Source of the DNA: an uncultured Oscillospiraceae bacterium
GTDB taxonomy: Bacteria > Bacillota > Clostridia > Oscillospirales > Acutalibacteraceae
NCBI GenBank assembly: GCA_900544715.1
Contig: UQWL01000005.1
Coordinates: 1 to 64,000 of the forward strand
Direction of reading: 5' to 3'
Length of the DNA stretch: 64,000 nt
Below, one piece after another: positions 41,531 through 51,781 of the stretch (position 1 is the stretch's first letter; every line of letters begins with the position of its first letter). Position numbers and translations under genes: made by a program. The notes below the pieces were generated by a model. It was not told the origin of the DNA, made no database searches, and was given only the letters and a program-made list of their open reading frames with translations.

Positions 41531-42964
41531 TTATTTCGTTTTTTCATATACAATATTTGATTTGCCGCCGAACTTTGTCACCTCTTCCTCCGGGATACCC
41601 AGCTCTCGCGATAGGATTTCCACCACCTTTGCTCCGCAGAAGCCGCCTTGACAGCGGCCCATGCCCGCGCGGGTGCGCCGCTTGACGCCATCCACATCGC
41701 GCGCTCCGGCGGGCGCGCGGATCGCATCGCGGATTTCGCCCTCTGTCACGGTTTCACAGCGGCAGACGATATGCCCATAGGCCGGATCCTTTGCAATGAG
41801 CTCCCTCTGCTGCGTGCGGGTGAGCTGATGAAAGCGGACGGGGCCCTTGCGCACCGGCGTAAAGGCTTGGTTCTCCGCAAGCTGCAGCCCCTGCTCCCGC
41901 AGGATATCCACAACATATTCCGCCGTAGCGGGGGAAGCGGTCAGCCCCGGCGATTCAATGCCCGCCACATGGATCAAGCGGGCGTTCACCTCGCTTGGGC
42001 CGATGATAAAATCGCCCTGGTCGCCATGCGCCCGCAACCCCGCAAACGAAGTAATCACATCGCTCATCATCATCGTAGGAATCGAATAGCGCACATATTC
42101 CTGCACATCCTGCAAGCCCTTTGATGTGGTGGATGCATCCAATTTATCCTCTACATCCACGGCGTTCGGCCCGGTGAGAAGGTTCCCATCCACCGTGGGG
42201 GAAACCAGCACGCCCTTGCCCATCTTGGTGGGGCATTGGAAGATCACATGCGACACAAGCGTGCCCATATTCTTATCGAGCACCAAATATTCCCCGCGGC
42301 GCGGCGTGATGCGGAAGGTACGGTCTCCGATCATTTCGGCCACCTCGTCTGCATGCACGCCCGCTGCATTGACGATATAGCGGGCAAAAAGCGTATCATG
42401 CGGCGTGCCGATGGAAAACAGCTCCTCTCGGAATACGATCCGCTCCGCTTCACAGTTGCGGTAAAAATCCACGCCGTTTTCCACTGCGTTCTCCACTGCG
42501 GCAATCGTCAACTCATAGGGGCAGACGATTGAGGCCGTTGGCGCCCAAAGCGCGCCCCGCGCCCGCTTGGATACATTCGGCTCCATCTCATGCAGCCGCG
42601 CCTGGCTGATGATCTCGAGCTTCGGCACATGGTTATGCTGGCCGCGCTCCAGGAGGCCGTGCAGCGTTTCCATCTCCTCCTCGCTGAAAGCGAGCACCAG
42701 GGAGCCGATATTCTGAAAGGGAACGGACAAATCCGCGCAGAGGGAGCCCATCATTTTGGCGCCGCGCACATTAAGCTTTGCCTTCAGCGTACCCTCCTTT
42801 GCATCATAGCCCGCGTGAACAATGGCGCTGTTGGCCTTGGAGGTTTCCGTCGCCACATCGTTATTCTTCTCCAGCAGGGCAATTTTCAGGTCATACCGGC
42901 TCAGCTCCCGCGCAATCAGCGCGCCGGATACGCCCGCACCGATCACGGCCACATCATATACCAT
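41531..42964 (-). CDS. glpA: GlpA-like FAD-dependent glycerol-3-phosphate dehydrogenase
   Basis: 477 residues. An N-terminal DAO-type FAD domain (VAVIGAGVSGALIARELSRY, ETSKANSAIVHAGYDA) covers about 1-380. A C-terminal BFD-like [2Fe-2S] domain has CRCETVTEGEI and GMGRCQGGFCG. It oxidises glycerol-3-phosphate to dihydroxyacetone phosphate; lactate or hydroxyglutarate oxidase activity is less likely given the two partners downstream. First gene of the operon. AAAGGAGG precedes the start and a promoter lies 73 bases upstream. Confidence 0.85.
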   Translation of the reverse strand: MVYDVAVIGAGVSGALIARELSRYDLKIALLEKNNDVATETSKANSAIVHAGYDAKEGTLKAKLNVRGAKMMGSLCADLSVPFQNIGSLVLAFSEEEMETLHGLLERGQHNHVPKLEIISQARLHEMEPNVSKRARGALWAPTASIVCPYELTIAAVENAVENGVDFYRNCEAERIVFREELFSIGTPHDTLFARYIVNAAGVHADEVAEMIGDRTFRITPRRGEYLVLDKNMGTLVSHVIFQCPTKMGKGVLVSPTVDGNLLTGPNAVDVEDKLDASTTSKGLQDVQEYVRYSIPTMMMSDVITSFAGLRAHGDQGDFIIGPSEVNARLIHVAGIESPGLTASPATAEYVVDILREQGLQLAENQAFTPVRKGPVRFHQLTRTQQRELIAKDPAYGHIVCRCETVTEGEIRDAIRAPAGARDVDGVKRRTRAGMGRCQGGFCGAKVVEILSRELGIPEEEVTKFGGKSNIVYEKTK

Positions 42965-43036
42965 AGGGTTTCATTCCTCCTTTGGAATATTTTTATAAAG
43001 CCATCGGGTATCACGCTAAAAATTTATCTCTTTTGC

Positions 43037-43065
43037 ATTGTAACACAGTGGTTTACCAGGTGCAA
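43037..43065 (-). promoter_or_regulatory. Promoter of the glpA operon
   Basis: On the minus strand TTGCAC, a 17-base spacer and TACAAT, giving a leader of about 65 bases. No terminator is visible in the leader, so GlpP antitermination is not obvious for this operon. Confidence 0.55.
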
Positions 43066-43143
43066 TGGTTTGTGTGAATGATGGCGTATCGCAACACCAC
43101 CTCAAACGAATCGTAAAGTTTTTATTTTGGCAACTGAGAAGCG

Positions 43144-43173
43144 TTGGGAAAACGGGGTGCGTCATGCTATAAT
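43144..43173 (+). promoter_or_regulatory. Promoter of addB-addA
   Basis: TTGGGA at 43144-43149, an 18-base spacer and a perfect TATAAT at 43168-43173. Confidence 0.45.
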
Positions 43174-43272
43174 GGTTTCAAACAGGCCGTAAAGTACCAT
43201 TGCCAAAAAAATTCTGCTGCAAGGCGGCAGCGTCACTTTTGACGATCGAATGAATGAAAACGGAGGGCGCTT

Positions 43273-46200
43273 ATGCTCCATCTGATCCTCGGCCGCTCCG
43301 GCAGCGGCAAAACACAATATATCCGCTCCCTTCTGCGCGATTTGGCAAAGGAGGGCGCGCGCGATATGATCCTGCTCGTGCCAGAGCAGTTTTCCTTTGA
43401 AAGCGAGCGCTCCATGCTGGAGCTGCTCGGCCCGCGCGATGCGCAGCGGGTTGAAATTTTGAGCTTTTCCCGCCTGGTGGACGCTGTGTTCCGCGTGTAT
43501 GGCGGCGTGAGCGGCACTCATATTGACGACGGCGGCCGAATGCTGTTGATGAGCCTTGCGCTCGAGGCGGCGCAGGAGCATCTGGATATCTACTTCCGGC
43601 ACAGAGAAAGCCCCGCGCTCGCCGCCAAGCTGCTGGATCTCGTAGCGGAATGCCGCCAATGCGCCGTGACGCCGGCAGCGCTTCGGGCCGCGGCGGACAA
43701 GCTGCCGGACAGCGTCCTGCGGCGCAAAATGCGCGAGCTTGCCCTGATCCTTGATCTCTATGATACACTGGTTGCCCGCTCTTTTCTCGACGATCAGGAT
43801 GACCTGACCCGCCTGAACGACACGCTGCTTGACCACCCGTTCTTTCAGGGCCGTGTTGTGGCGATTGATGCATTCAAAAGCTTTACCGTGCAGGAGCAAA
43901 AGATTCTCTCCCGCATCCTCGCCCAATCGCAGGAGGTGTATCTGACGCTCTGCACGGATACTTTGACAGATACGCAGAATGGGATGGGGCTTTTCTCCCC
44001 CGTTCAACGCACCGCCCGGCGGGTGATCGGCCTTGCAAAGCGGCAGAATGTGCCAGTGGCCGCGCCGGTTGTATTGGCTGAGCAGCACCGGTTTTGCTCG
44101 GAGGCGCTCAGCTACCTGGAGCACAATGTGTTCCAGCCGGAGGCAGGCCCGTTTCCCGATAAAACAGAGGATCTGTTGCTATGCACGGCGCAGGATAAAG
44201 CCACGCAGTGTGATTTTGTGGCGCGCACGGCAAAGCGCCTGATCCGGGAAGAAGGCCTTCGCTGCCGCGATATGGCGATCATCGCCCGCGATGCGGATGC
44301 TTACCGGGAGGAGATGACGGCCGCCCTGCGCCGCTATGGCGTGCCCGTGTTTGAGGATAGCCGCCAGCCGGTCGATACCCAGCCGCTGATGGCCTTTGTT
44401 CGCGCGGCGCTGGAGGCGGCGCAGGGCTTCGGCACGGAGCCTGTGCTGCGCTACCTTAAAACAGGGCTGATGGATTTTACATTGGAAGAAGTTTCAGAGC
44501 TGGAAAATTATATGCTCGAATGGAATATCGGCGGCCCCCGCCTGCTGAGCGCCTTTACTCAGCACCCGGAGGGCTTCGGGGCTGTTTTTCAGGAGCAGGA
44601 CCGCCAAAAGCTCGCGGATTTGAACAACCTGCGCAAGCGCGCCGTTCGGCCGCTCGTTCACCTGCGGGAGGCTTGCCGGGAGGCGGACGGCGCGCAGATT
44701 GCCCATGCGGTATATGCCTTTTTGGAGGAAACGGACGCCGCAAGCCACCTGCGCGCGCTTGCACAGGCGCTCAGCGATGGCGGAGAAGGGGCCCTCGCGC
44801 TGGAGCAGGGCCGCATCTGGGATCTTATGATGGATATGCTCAGCCAATGCGCCGCGGCGCTGGAGGGGCGCCGTATGACCCTCGCCCGCTTTGCGCAACT
44901 GTTCGATGCGGTGCTCGCCGTGCAGGACATCGGCACAATCCCGCAGGGGCTCGATGAAATCCCGCTGGGCAGCGCTGACCGGATGCGCGTTTCCTCCCCG
45001 CGCATCGTATTTCTGCTGGGTGCAAACGAGGGGGAATTCCCGCGCACGCCCGCTTCCAGCGGCGTTTTTTCAGATGCGGAGCGCCGCAGGCTCATCGGCC
45101 TGGGCCTTGAGATGACGGACCCATACGACCTGCAGGCTGTGGAGGAGCGATTGCTCGCCTATCAATCGCTTTCCGCCGCGCGGGAGCGGCTCTATGTCTG
45201 CCACACGCGGTCGGATGGCGAAGGCGCCGCCCAAACCGGCTCCGTCATTGTGTCGGAGCTCAACCGGCTCCTTCCGCACTGTGTCCATTTGGATGCGGAT
45301 GAAGAGGATGCGCTTGCCCGCGTAGAGGGCGCGCCGCCCGCCTTTTTGCTCACAGCCTCCCGCTGGGGGAGGAGCGACCCGCTCTCTGCCGCTTTGCGGA
45401 GCTATTTCTCCTCCCGCTCAGATTACGCGGGCCGCCTCGCGGGGATTGGCCGCGCCGCTTCCCATGCGCCCGCACGCTTTGAAAACCCCGCAAATGCCCG
45501 CAGGCTGTTTGGCGATCAGCTCTATCTCTCCGCCTCCCGCGTGGAGGTGTATCATAAATGCCGGTTCCAATATTTCTGCCGCTATGGCCTCGATGCACAG
45601 CCGCGCAAAATCGCAAAGCTCGACCCCTTAAGCAGCGGCACCGTGGTGCATGATGTGCTGGAGCGGCTGCTGCGGTCACATTCGCCGCAGGCGCTCCATG
45701 AGATGGGGCGGGAATGGCGCGCGGAACAGATCAGGGCGCTGCTTCTCTCCTATCTGGAGGAAAAAATGGGCGGCGCGCAGGAGAAGCCAAAGCGTTTCTC
45801 CTACCAGTTTGCAAGGCTCTCCGTGGTGCTGGAGGAAGTGGTCGACCGGCTGTGCGCGGAATTTTTGCAAAGCAGCTTTGAGCCTGCGGACTTTGAATTG
45901 AGGATTGATAAAGACGGGCTTGTCGCCCCTTACGCGCTCCCTCTGCCGGATGGCGGTACGCTGCAAATCAAGGGCTCCATCGACCGGGTGGACCGCATGG
46001 AGCGGGATGGGAAGGCCTACCTGCGCGTGGTCGATTATAAATCCGGCGGCAAGGAATTTTTGCTCTCCGACGTGCTCAACGGCCTTAATATGCAGATGCT
46101 GATCTATTTGATGTGCCTGTGGCAGAACGGCGCGGAGCGCTATGGCGAGGTCATCCCCGCGGGCATCCTCTATATGCCGGTGAAAAGCACGCCCGCCACG

Positions 46201-46632
46201 CTCGGGCGGGATGCAACGCAGGCTGAGATCGACAAGGCGCGCGCCAAAGCCTGCCGCATGAGCGGGATGGTGCTGGATCACTCCCTTGTGATCGACGGTA
46301 TGGAGGAGGATGGCAAAGGTATCTTCATCCCCGCCCGCCGGGAAAAGGATGGCGGCGTGAAGGGCACGCTCATCAACCTCGCGCAGCTCTCCCGCCTGCA
46401 ACAAAAAATGGATGGCATTCTCACAGAGATGGGCGAAAGCCTGCACCGAGGCGAAATCGGCGCCGTGCCAAGCTTTGGCGCGGGGTATGACCGCGTGTGC
46501 GACTGGTGCGATTATAAAAGCGTATGCGGCTACGAGCCGGGCGCGCCTGTGCGCCCTATTGAAAAGCTGACGCATACCCAGTCGCTCGAGCGGCTGGAAA
46601 GCCTAGGGAAGGAGGAACCGCGCCATGGCTGA
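43273..46632 (+). CDS. addB: ATP-dependent nuclease subunit B
   Basis: 1119 residues. Partner of AddA in double-strand-break resection and Chi recognition. N-terminal Walker A-like GRSGSGKT near residue 7; inactivated-helicase core in the middle; C-terminal RecB-family nuclease with VVDYKSGG near residue 920. Four Cys for a [4Fe-4S] cluster are visible: CRFQYFC near residue 760 (preceded by YHK) and CDWC...C near 1080. RBS CGGAGGGC. It overlaps addA by eight bases. Confidence 0.95.
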   Translation: MLHLILGRSGSGKTQYIRSLLRDLAKEGARDMILLVPEQFSFESERSMLELLGPRDAQRVEILSFSRLVDAVFRVYGGVSGTHIDDGGRMLLMSLALEAAQEHLDIYFRHRESPALAAKLLDLVAECRQCAVTPAALRAAADKLPDSVLRRKMRELALILDLYDTLVARSFLDDQDDLTRLNDTLLDHPFFQGRVVAIDAFKSFTVQEQKILSRILAQSQEVYLTLCTDTLTDTQNGMGLFSPVQRTARRVIGLAKRQNVPVAAPVVLAEQHRFCSEALSYLEHNVFQPEAGPFPDKTEDLLLCTAQDKATQCDFVARTAKRLIREEGLRCRDMAIIARDADAYREEMTAALRRYGVPVFEDSRQPVDTQPLMAFVRAALEAAQGFGTEPVLRYLKTGLMDFTLEEVSELENYMLEWNIGGPRLLSAFTQHPEGFGAVFQEQDRQKLADLNNLRKRAVRPLVHLREACREADGAQIAHAVYAFLEETDAASHLRALAQALSDGGEGALALEQGRIWDLMMDMLSQCAAALEGRRMTLARFAQLFDAVLAVQDIGTIPQGLDEIPLGSADRMRVSSPRIVFLLGANEGEFPRTPASSGVFSDAERRRLIGLGLEMTDPYDLQAVEERLLAYQSLSAARERLYVCHTRSDGEGAAQTGSVIVSELNRLLPHCVHLDADEEDALARVEGAPPAFLLTASRWGRSDPLSAALRSYFSSRSDYAGRLAGIGRAASHAPARFENPANARRLFGDQLYLSASRVEVYHKCRFQYFCRYGLDAQPRKIAKLDPLSSGTVVHDVLERLLRSHSPQALHEMGREWRAEQIRALLLSYLEEKMGGAQEKPKRFSYQFARLSVVLEEVVDRLCAEFLQSSFEPADFELRIDKDGLVAPYALPLPDGGTLQIKGSIDRVDRMERDGKAYLRVVDYKSGGKEFLLSDVLNGLNMQMLIYLMCLWQNGAERYGEVIPAGILYMPVKSTPATLGRDATQAEIDKARAKACRMSGMVLDHSLVIDGMEEDGKGIFIPARREKDGGVKGTLINLAQLSRLQQKMDGILTEMGESLHRGEIGAVPSFGAGYDRVCDWCDYKSVCGYEPGAPVRPIEKLTHTQSLERLESLGKEEPRHG

Positions 46633-49600
46633 ACGCAAATGGACGAAGGATCAAAAAAATGCGATTGAAGCGCGCGACGGCACGCTGCTCGTCAGCGCGG
46701 CGGCAGGCTCCGGCAAGACTGCCGTGCTCGTTGAGCGCGTGATCCAGCGCCTGCTCGACCCGGTAAATGGCTGCGATGCGGACCGCTTGCTGGTTGTGAC
46801 CTTCACAAAGGCCGCTGCCGCCGAGATGCGCGAGCGCATTTCCGCCGCGATCTCCGCACGGCTTGCCGCCCGGCCGGACGACGCGCGGCTATTGCGCCAG
46901 CAGATGCTGCTGCCTTGCGCCGCCATCTGCACGATCGACAGCTTCTGCAATGATCTCGTGCGCGAAAATTTTCACCGGCTCGATCTCGCGCCGGATTATA
47001 AAATCCTCGACGCGGGGGAGCTGACCCTCCTGCGCGGCGAGGCGGTGGACATTGCGCTGGAGGAATTTTATCAAAAAAACGACCCCGCCTTTACGGAGCT
47101 TCTGGAATTGGTGCGCAAGGGGCGGGATGACGCGGAGCTGACAGAAACGGTCTGCCGCCTTTACGACTATACGCAGGCCTATCCCTTCCCGGAGGAGTGG
47201 ATTGAACACGCTCGCGCGCTTTGCCGAGCGGATCTCCCGGAGCGGGAGAACCCGTGGATGGCGGAAATCCGCGCCTACCTCGCACAGGCGCTGGCCTTCG
47301 CGCAGCACACGGTGCAGAGCGCGCTCTCCCTGCTGAAAGCGGAGCCCGCCCTTTGTGAAAAATATACCCCGGCCTTTGAAAGCGACCTTAACGCCCTATC
47401 TCACATTCAGGATGCGCTGGAAAACGACGGATGGGATGCGCTGTGCGAAGCGATGGAGGCCATCAAATTTGTACGCCTGCCCAACGCGCCGAAGGAATAC
47501 GCAGATTCTCCCATCAAGGCCGCCGCGAAGGAGAGCCGCGACCGCGTGAAGGATACGGTGAAAAAAATGCAGGAAGCCCTCTGCGCCAATGCGGCGGAAA
47601 ACGCGGAGGATATGGCCTATCTCGCCCCGCTATTAAATCAGCTCTTTGATCTGACCCTGCGCTTTTCAGAGGAATTCACACGGCTCAAGCGGGAAAAACA
47701 GGCCGCCGATTTCTCCGATATCGAGCATATGGCGCTCTCCCTGCTTGTGGAGCGCAAAGGCGAAACGCTCCGCCGCTCCCCGCTCGCGCAGGAGCTTTCC
47801 GCCCGGTATGCGGAAATCCTTGTGGATGAATACCAGGATACCAACGAGGCGCAGGATCTGCTCTTTCGCATGCTCTCCCGCGGGGAGCAAAACCTCTTCC
47901 TGGTGGGGGATGTCAAGCAGAGCATCTATCGCTTCCGCCAGGCGATGCCGGAAATTTTCCTAAACCGGCGGGATGGTCTCCCGCCCTATGAGCACGGGAA
48001 TTACCCCGCCCGCATCACGCTCGGGCGCAATTTCCGCTCCCGGAAGGGTGTGACCGGTATGGTCAATTTCCTCTTCCGCCAGCTCATGAGCAAGCAGCTC
48101 GGCGAAATGGAATATACACAGGAGGAAGCGCTCGTGCCCGCCGCCTCCTACCCGGAAAACTCGGAGCCGGACTGTGAACTCCACCTGCTCGACGCAGGCG
48201 ATAAGGGCGACGACAGCGCCGCCGTGTATGAGGCGCGCTATATTGCCGCCCAAATCAATCAGATGCTGCGCGAAGGCCTTACCGTGCAGGATGGCGGCAA
48301 AACTCGCCCTGCAAGGCGGAAGGATTTCTGCATCTTGCTGCGCGGCGTCAAAGGCAAAGCGGATGTTTATGTGCAGGAGCTTGCACGCTGCGGCGTGCCC
48401 GCCTGGGCGGAGCTATCCGGCGGTTTTTTTGACACCACGGAGATCCGCACGATGCTCTCCCTGCTGCGCATCCTCGATAACCCCTTGCAGGATGTGCCTC
48501 TGCTCAGCGTGCTCTTTTCCCCCATCTACGGCTTCACGCCGGACGAGGCGGCGGCCCTGCGGGAAACAAAGCGGCATACGCAGCTCTACCGCTGCCTGAC
48601 GCAGGCGGCGAAGCAGGGGGATCAAAAATGCGCCGCCTTCCTTGCCCAGCTCTCCTTCCTGCGGCGGCTGAGCGCAACGCTGCCCGCCGAATCGCTTCTG
48701 CGCCGCATCTATGAGGAAACCGGTTACCCCGCCCTCGTGCAGGCAATGGAGGGCGCACAGCAGCGCGCCGCCAACCTCCAGCTACTGCTCTCCTACGCCG
48801 CAAAATACGAGGCGGCGGGCCACCAGGGGCTGACGGACTTCATCCGCTTCATCGACCGGCTGGAGGAGCAGCAGGCGCAGCTCTCAGCCGCCTCCGCCGT
48901 CTCCGAATCGGCAGACGTGGTGCGCGTGATGAGCATCCATAAGAGCAAGGGGCTCGAATTCCCCGTCTGCATCCTGGCAAACTGCGCGGGCGCGTTCAAT
49001 CAGTCCGGGCGCAATCAGCGCCTTCTGCTGCATGCAAAGCTCGGCGCGGGGCTGATGCGCCGGGATGAGGGCACGCTGCGGCTGTTTTCAACCCTGCCAC
49101 ACACGGCTGTACGTCTCGCCTCGGAGCGCAGCGAGCTCAGCGAGGAGCTGCGCGTTTTGTATGTCGCCTTAACCCGCGCGCGGGAAAAACTGCTGCTTGT
49201 GATGACAATCAAAAACCCGGCGCAAAAGCTTGCCTCCCTCGCCTCTTCTCTCAGCGGGCAGGCGGCGGTTGCCCCCTTCGCCGTGCGCAGTGCAAAAAGC
49301 TATGCGGATTGGCTGCTCACCGCGGCCCTGCGCCATCCGGATGCCACCGCTCTGCGCGCGCTTCTCCCAGAGCGGGAAATCCCCTTGCTGGAAGCTGATT
49401 TTCCGCTGCGCACCGTGATATGCCCCACCCGCCCGGCCACGGAAGAAGCCGCAGCGCCCCCCACGCAGGCGGTACCGCGCGGCCCTGCTTTGGAGGAGGA
49501 AATCCGCCGCCGGGTTGAGTATGTTTACCCTTATGCCGCCCTCTCCCGCAGCGTGGCGAAGCGCGCCGCCTCCTCATTGGGGGAACGGGAGCTTTCCCTT

Positions 49601-50158
49601 GCCATGATCGGCGTATCCCGCCCCTCCTTTTTGGAGAAAGAGGGCCTTTCCCCTGCCGAACGCGGCACGGCGCTGCACAAATTCATGCAGTTCTCCGATT
49701 ACAGCAAAGCGCGTGAAAACCCAGGGGCGGAGGTAGAACGGCTCGTGCAGCAGGGTTTCCTCTCCGAGGCCGAGGGCAAAGCAGTGGATCAAAAGCGGGT
49801 TGCCGCCTTCTTCCAGAGTGCGCTCGCGGGGCGGATGCTGCAAAGCGAAACGCTGCTGCGGGAATATAAATTTACCTTTTTCCTCCCGGCGGGCGAATGC
49901 GACGAAGGGCTGCCGGCTGAAGTCGCCAACGAGCAGGTGCTTGTGCAGGGCATTGCGGACTGCGTTTTTGTGGAGAATGGGCGGCTTGTTATCGTCGATT
50001 ACAAAACCGACCGGGTGAGCGATGAGGCGGCGCTTGCCGGGCGCTACCGGGCACAGCTTTCGGTTTACCGCAGGGCATTGGCGGAATGCATCGGCCTGCC
50101 GGTGGGGCAAACGCTTCTGTATTCCTTCCATTTGGGTAAGGAAATCGAATGCCGCTGA
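46625..50158 (+). CDS. addA: ATP-dependent helicase/nuclease subunit A
   Basis: 1177 residues. UvrD-like SF1 helicase: KWTKDQKNAIEARDG (Q motif), AAAGSGKTAVLVER (Walker A), VVTFTKAAAAEMRERI, LVDEYQDTNEAQD (Walker B), VGDVKQSIYRFRQA, VMSIHKSKGLEFPV and VALTRAREKLLLV. The C-terminal nuclease motif is VIVDYKTDRV near residue 1120. GGAAGGAGG lies upstream, inside addB. A terminator follows. Confidence 0.96.
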   Translation: MAERKWTKDQKNAIEARDGTLLVSAAAGSGKTAVLVERVIQRLLDPVNGCDADRLLVVTFTKAAAAEMRERISAAISARLAARPDDARLLRQQMLLPCAAICTIDSFCNDLVRENFHRLDLAPDYKILDAGELTLLRGEAVDIALEEFYQKNDPAFTELLELVRKGRDDAELTETVCRLYDYTQAYPFPEEWIEHARALCRADLPERENPWMAEIRAYLAQALAFAQHTVQSALSLLKAEPALCEKYTPAFESDLNALSHIQDALENDGWDALCEAMEAIKFVRLPNAPKEYADSPIKAAAKESRDRVKDTVKKMQEALCANAAENAEDMAYLAPLLNQLFDLTLRFSEEFTRLKREKQAADFSDIEHMALSLLVERKGETLRRSPLAQELSARYAEILVDEYQDTNEAQDLLFRMLSRGEQNLFLVGDVKQSIYRFRQAMPEIFLNRRDGLPPYEHGNYPARITLGRNFRSRKGVTGMVNFLFRQLMSKQLGEMEYTQEEALVPAASYPENSEPDCELHLLDAGDKGDDSAAVYEARYIAAQINQMLREGLTVQDGGKTRPARRKDFCILLRGVKGKADVYVQELARCGVPAWAELSGGFFDTTEIRTMLSLLRILDNPLQDVPLLSVLFSPIYGFTPDEAAALRETKRHTQLYRCLTQAAKQGDQKCAAFLAQLSFLRRLSATLPAESLLRRIYEETGYPALVQAMEGAQQRAANLQLLLSYAAKYEAAGHQGLTDFIRFIDRLEEQQAQLSAASAVSESADVVRVMSIHKSKGLEFPVCILANCAGAFNQSGRNQRLLLHAKLGAGLMRRDEGTLRLFSTLPHTAVRLASERSELSEELRVLYVALTRAREKLLLVMTIKNPAQKLASLASSLSGQAAVAPFAVRSAKSYADWLLTAALRHPDATALRALLPEREIPLLEADFPLRTVICPTRPATEEAAAPPTQAVPRGPALEEEIRRRVEYVYPYAALSRSVAKRAASSLGERELSLAMIGVSRPSFLEKEGLSPAERGTALHKFMQFSDYSKARENPGAEVERLVQQGFLSEAEGKAVDQKRVAAFFQSALAGRMLQSETLLREYKFTFFLPAGECDEGLPAEVANEQVLVQGIADCVFVENGRLVIVDYKTDRVSDEAALAGRYRAQLSVYRRALAECIGLPVGQTLLYSFHLGKEIECR

Positions 50159-50176
50159 CAGGCATACTATAGAAAC

Positions 50177-50222
50177 GCTCCGAGCGCCCCTGCAAACCGG
50201 GCGTTCGGAGCGAAAATTTTCT
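50177..50222. terminator. Terminator after addA
   Basis: GCTCCGAGCGCCC pairs with GGGCGTTCGGAGC (one G-T pair), then AAAATTTTCTT. It is shared with the convergent spore-hydrolase gene. Confidence 0.75.
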
Positions 50223-50240
50223 TACAAAACCAGAGTTCTC

Positions 50241-51527
50241 CTATTTTTTGAGGATTTCAAATCGGTCCCCCAGCAGCAGCCAATTCTGCGGGAAATCCCA
50301 CCCCAGCTTCCAGTAGCTGATGCCTCGCAGGCCGAGCTCTTTGAGCAAATCGAATTTTGCCTGGATGGATCTTGCATCTTCAAACCAGACGACATGCCGT
50401 TTTTGTGAGGCGTCGCGGTAATAGAAGAATGGCGCCTGGGCTGTGTCATCATATTCGATAAAGGCGTTGTTCTCCCTGGCAAGGGAGATGGCGGTTTGGG
50501 GGCTGACCGCGCGCGCATAGGCCCCGCCTTTCACAAAGGGCAGCGTCCAATCATAGCCATAGAGGTTTTGGCCCATCATAATTTTGTTAGCAGGTATTTC
50601 GGTTTTAGCATACTCCAGCACCTGGCGCACCGGCCCGATGGGAGATACCGCCATCGGCGGCCCGGCGCTATAGCCCCACTCATAGGTCATAATCACCACA
50701 AAATCCGCAATCTCTCCATGGGCCCGATAGTCGTGCGCGGCATACCATTGGCCCGTTTGGGCCGCGCTGGTTTTGGGAGCCAGCGCGGTGGACATCAAAA
50801 GCTGCTCTGCATGGAGCCGCTGCGCCGCCTTTTTCAGAAAAGCGTTATAAGCCTCCCGATCCTCCGGCCGCAGATATTCAAAGTCAAAATGAATATCCCG
50901 AAAGCCGTATTCTCCCGCGGTTTCTATGATATGATCCAGCAAATCATCCTGAACGGACGCATCATTCAGGATTGCTTCGCCCACCGCATCGCTGAACTGC
51001 CCGTTTTCGAGATTGGTGACCGCCATCATCAGCACTGCCCCGCTGCCCGCTGACGCGGCCTTGACCGGGGAAACATCAAACGTGACGAGGCTGCCATCCG
51101 GCCGCGCTTCAAAGCTGAAGGGGGCCAAATAAGTAAGCAGCGGCGCATGTTCCACCACGGCCGAGGTGGCCTCATCCGTAAAGCGCCCATTCACGGCCTC
51201 CACATAGGCGTTGGATTCCACAGGCGTTTTCGGCATTGGCGGAATATACAGGCGGAAGCCGATTTGCAGCGGATCCATTGGATTAATTGCGTTGATTTGA
51301 GCGAGCTTTAAATAGCTGATGCCAAACCGTTGGCCGATTTTGTAAAGGGTATCCCCCGGCTGCACAAAGTAGTACATGCCCGTAATGGGAATGACGAGCG
51401 CCTGGCCAATCACCAGCGTTTGAATGGGGTTGATCTGATTCGCCGTTGAAAGATCGGCAACAGAAATGCCGTAGGCCCTCGCAATGCCGTAAAGCGTCTG
51501 GCCGGATTGTACCACATGAATTTGCAT
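50241..51527 (-). CDS. LysM-GH18 spore cortex hydrolase (SleL/YaaH-like)
   Basis: 428 residues from ATG 51527, preceded by AGGAGGTGATGG. Two N-terminal LysM domains (HVVQSGQTLYGIARAYGI and YYFVQPGDTLYKIGQRFGI) bind peptidoglycan. A GH18 domain follows with DIHFDFEYL holding the catalytic Glu, VIMTYEWGYSAGPP, and SYWKLGWDFPQNW near the end. Bacillus SleL and YaaH have this layout and act as cortex N-acetylglucosaminidase or germination factor. This is the best evidence in the window that the organism forms spores. Confidence 0.9.
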   Translation of the reverse strand: MQIHVVQSGQTLYGIARAYGISVADLSTANQINPIQTLVIGQALVIPITGMYYFVQPGDTLYKIGQRFGISYLKLAQINAINPMDPLQIGFRLYIPPMPKTPVESNAYVEAVNGRFTDEATSAVVEHAPLLTYLAPFSFEARPDGSLVTFDVSPVKAASAGSGAVLMMAVTNLENGQFSDAVGEAILNDASVQDDLLDHIIETAGEYGFRDIHFDFEYLRPEDREAYNAFLKKAAQRLHAEQLLMSTALAPKTSAAQTGQWYAAHDYRAHGEIADFVVIMTYEWGYSAGPPMAVSPIGPVRQVLEYAKTEIPANKIMMGQNLYGYDWTLPFVKGGAYARAVSPQTAISLARENNAFIEYDDTAQAPFFYYRDASQKRHVVWFEDARSIQAKFDLLKELGLRGISYWKLGWDFPQNWLLLGDRFEILKK

Positions 51528-51781
51528 AAACCCATCACCTCCTGAAAGCATTCTATTCAAAGAAGGGAAAATTGGTTATCAAAACAAGGGCCTGGATCGC
51601 ATTTTGAGCACCTCTGGCCCGATACTTTTTCATGAAGAATCATTCGCTTGCATGAAGGAATGGATTCAGTGCCGGGAGTTTGCTTTTTCAATCCTTGCAT
51701 TCTCCTCTGCTCCCCGGTATAATAATATATCTGTACGGCGACAACACCGCAGCGCCCCTGCGGAGAGAGAAGAGTGCTTTG

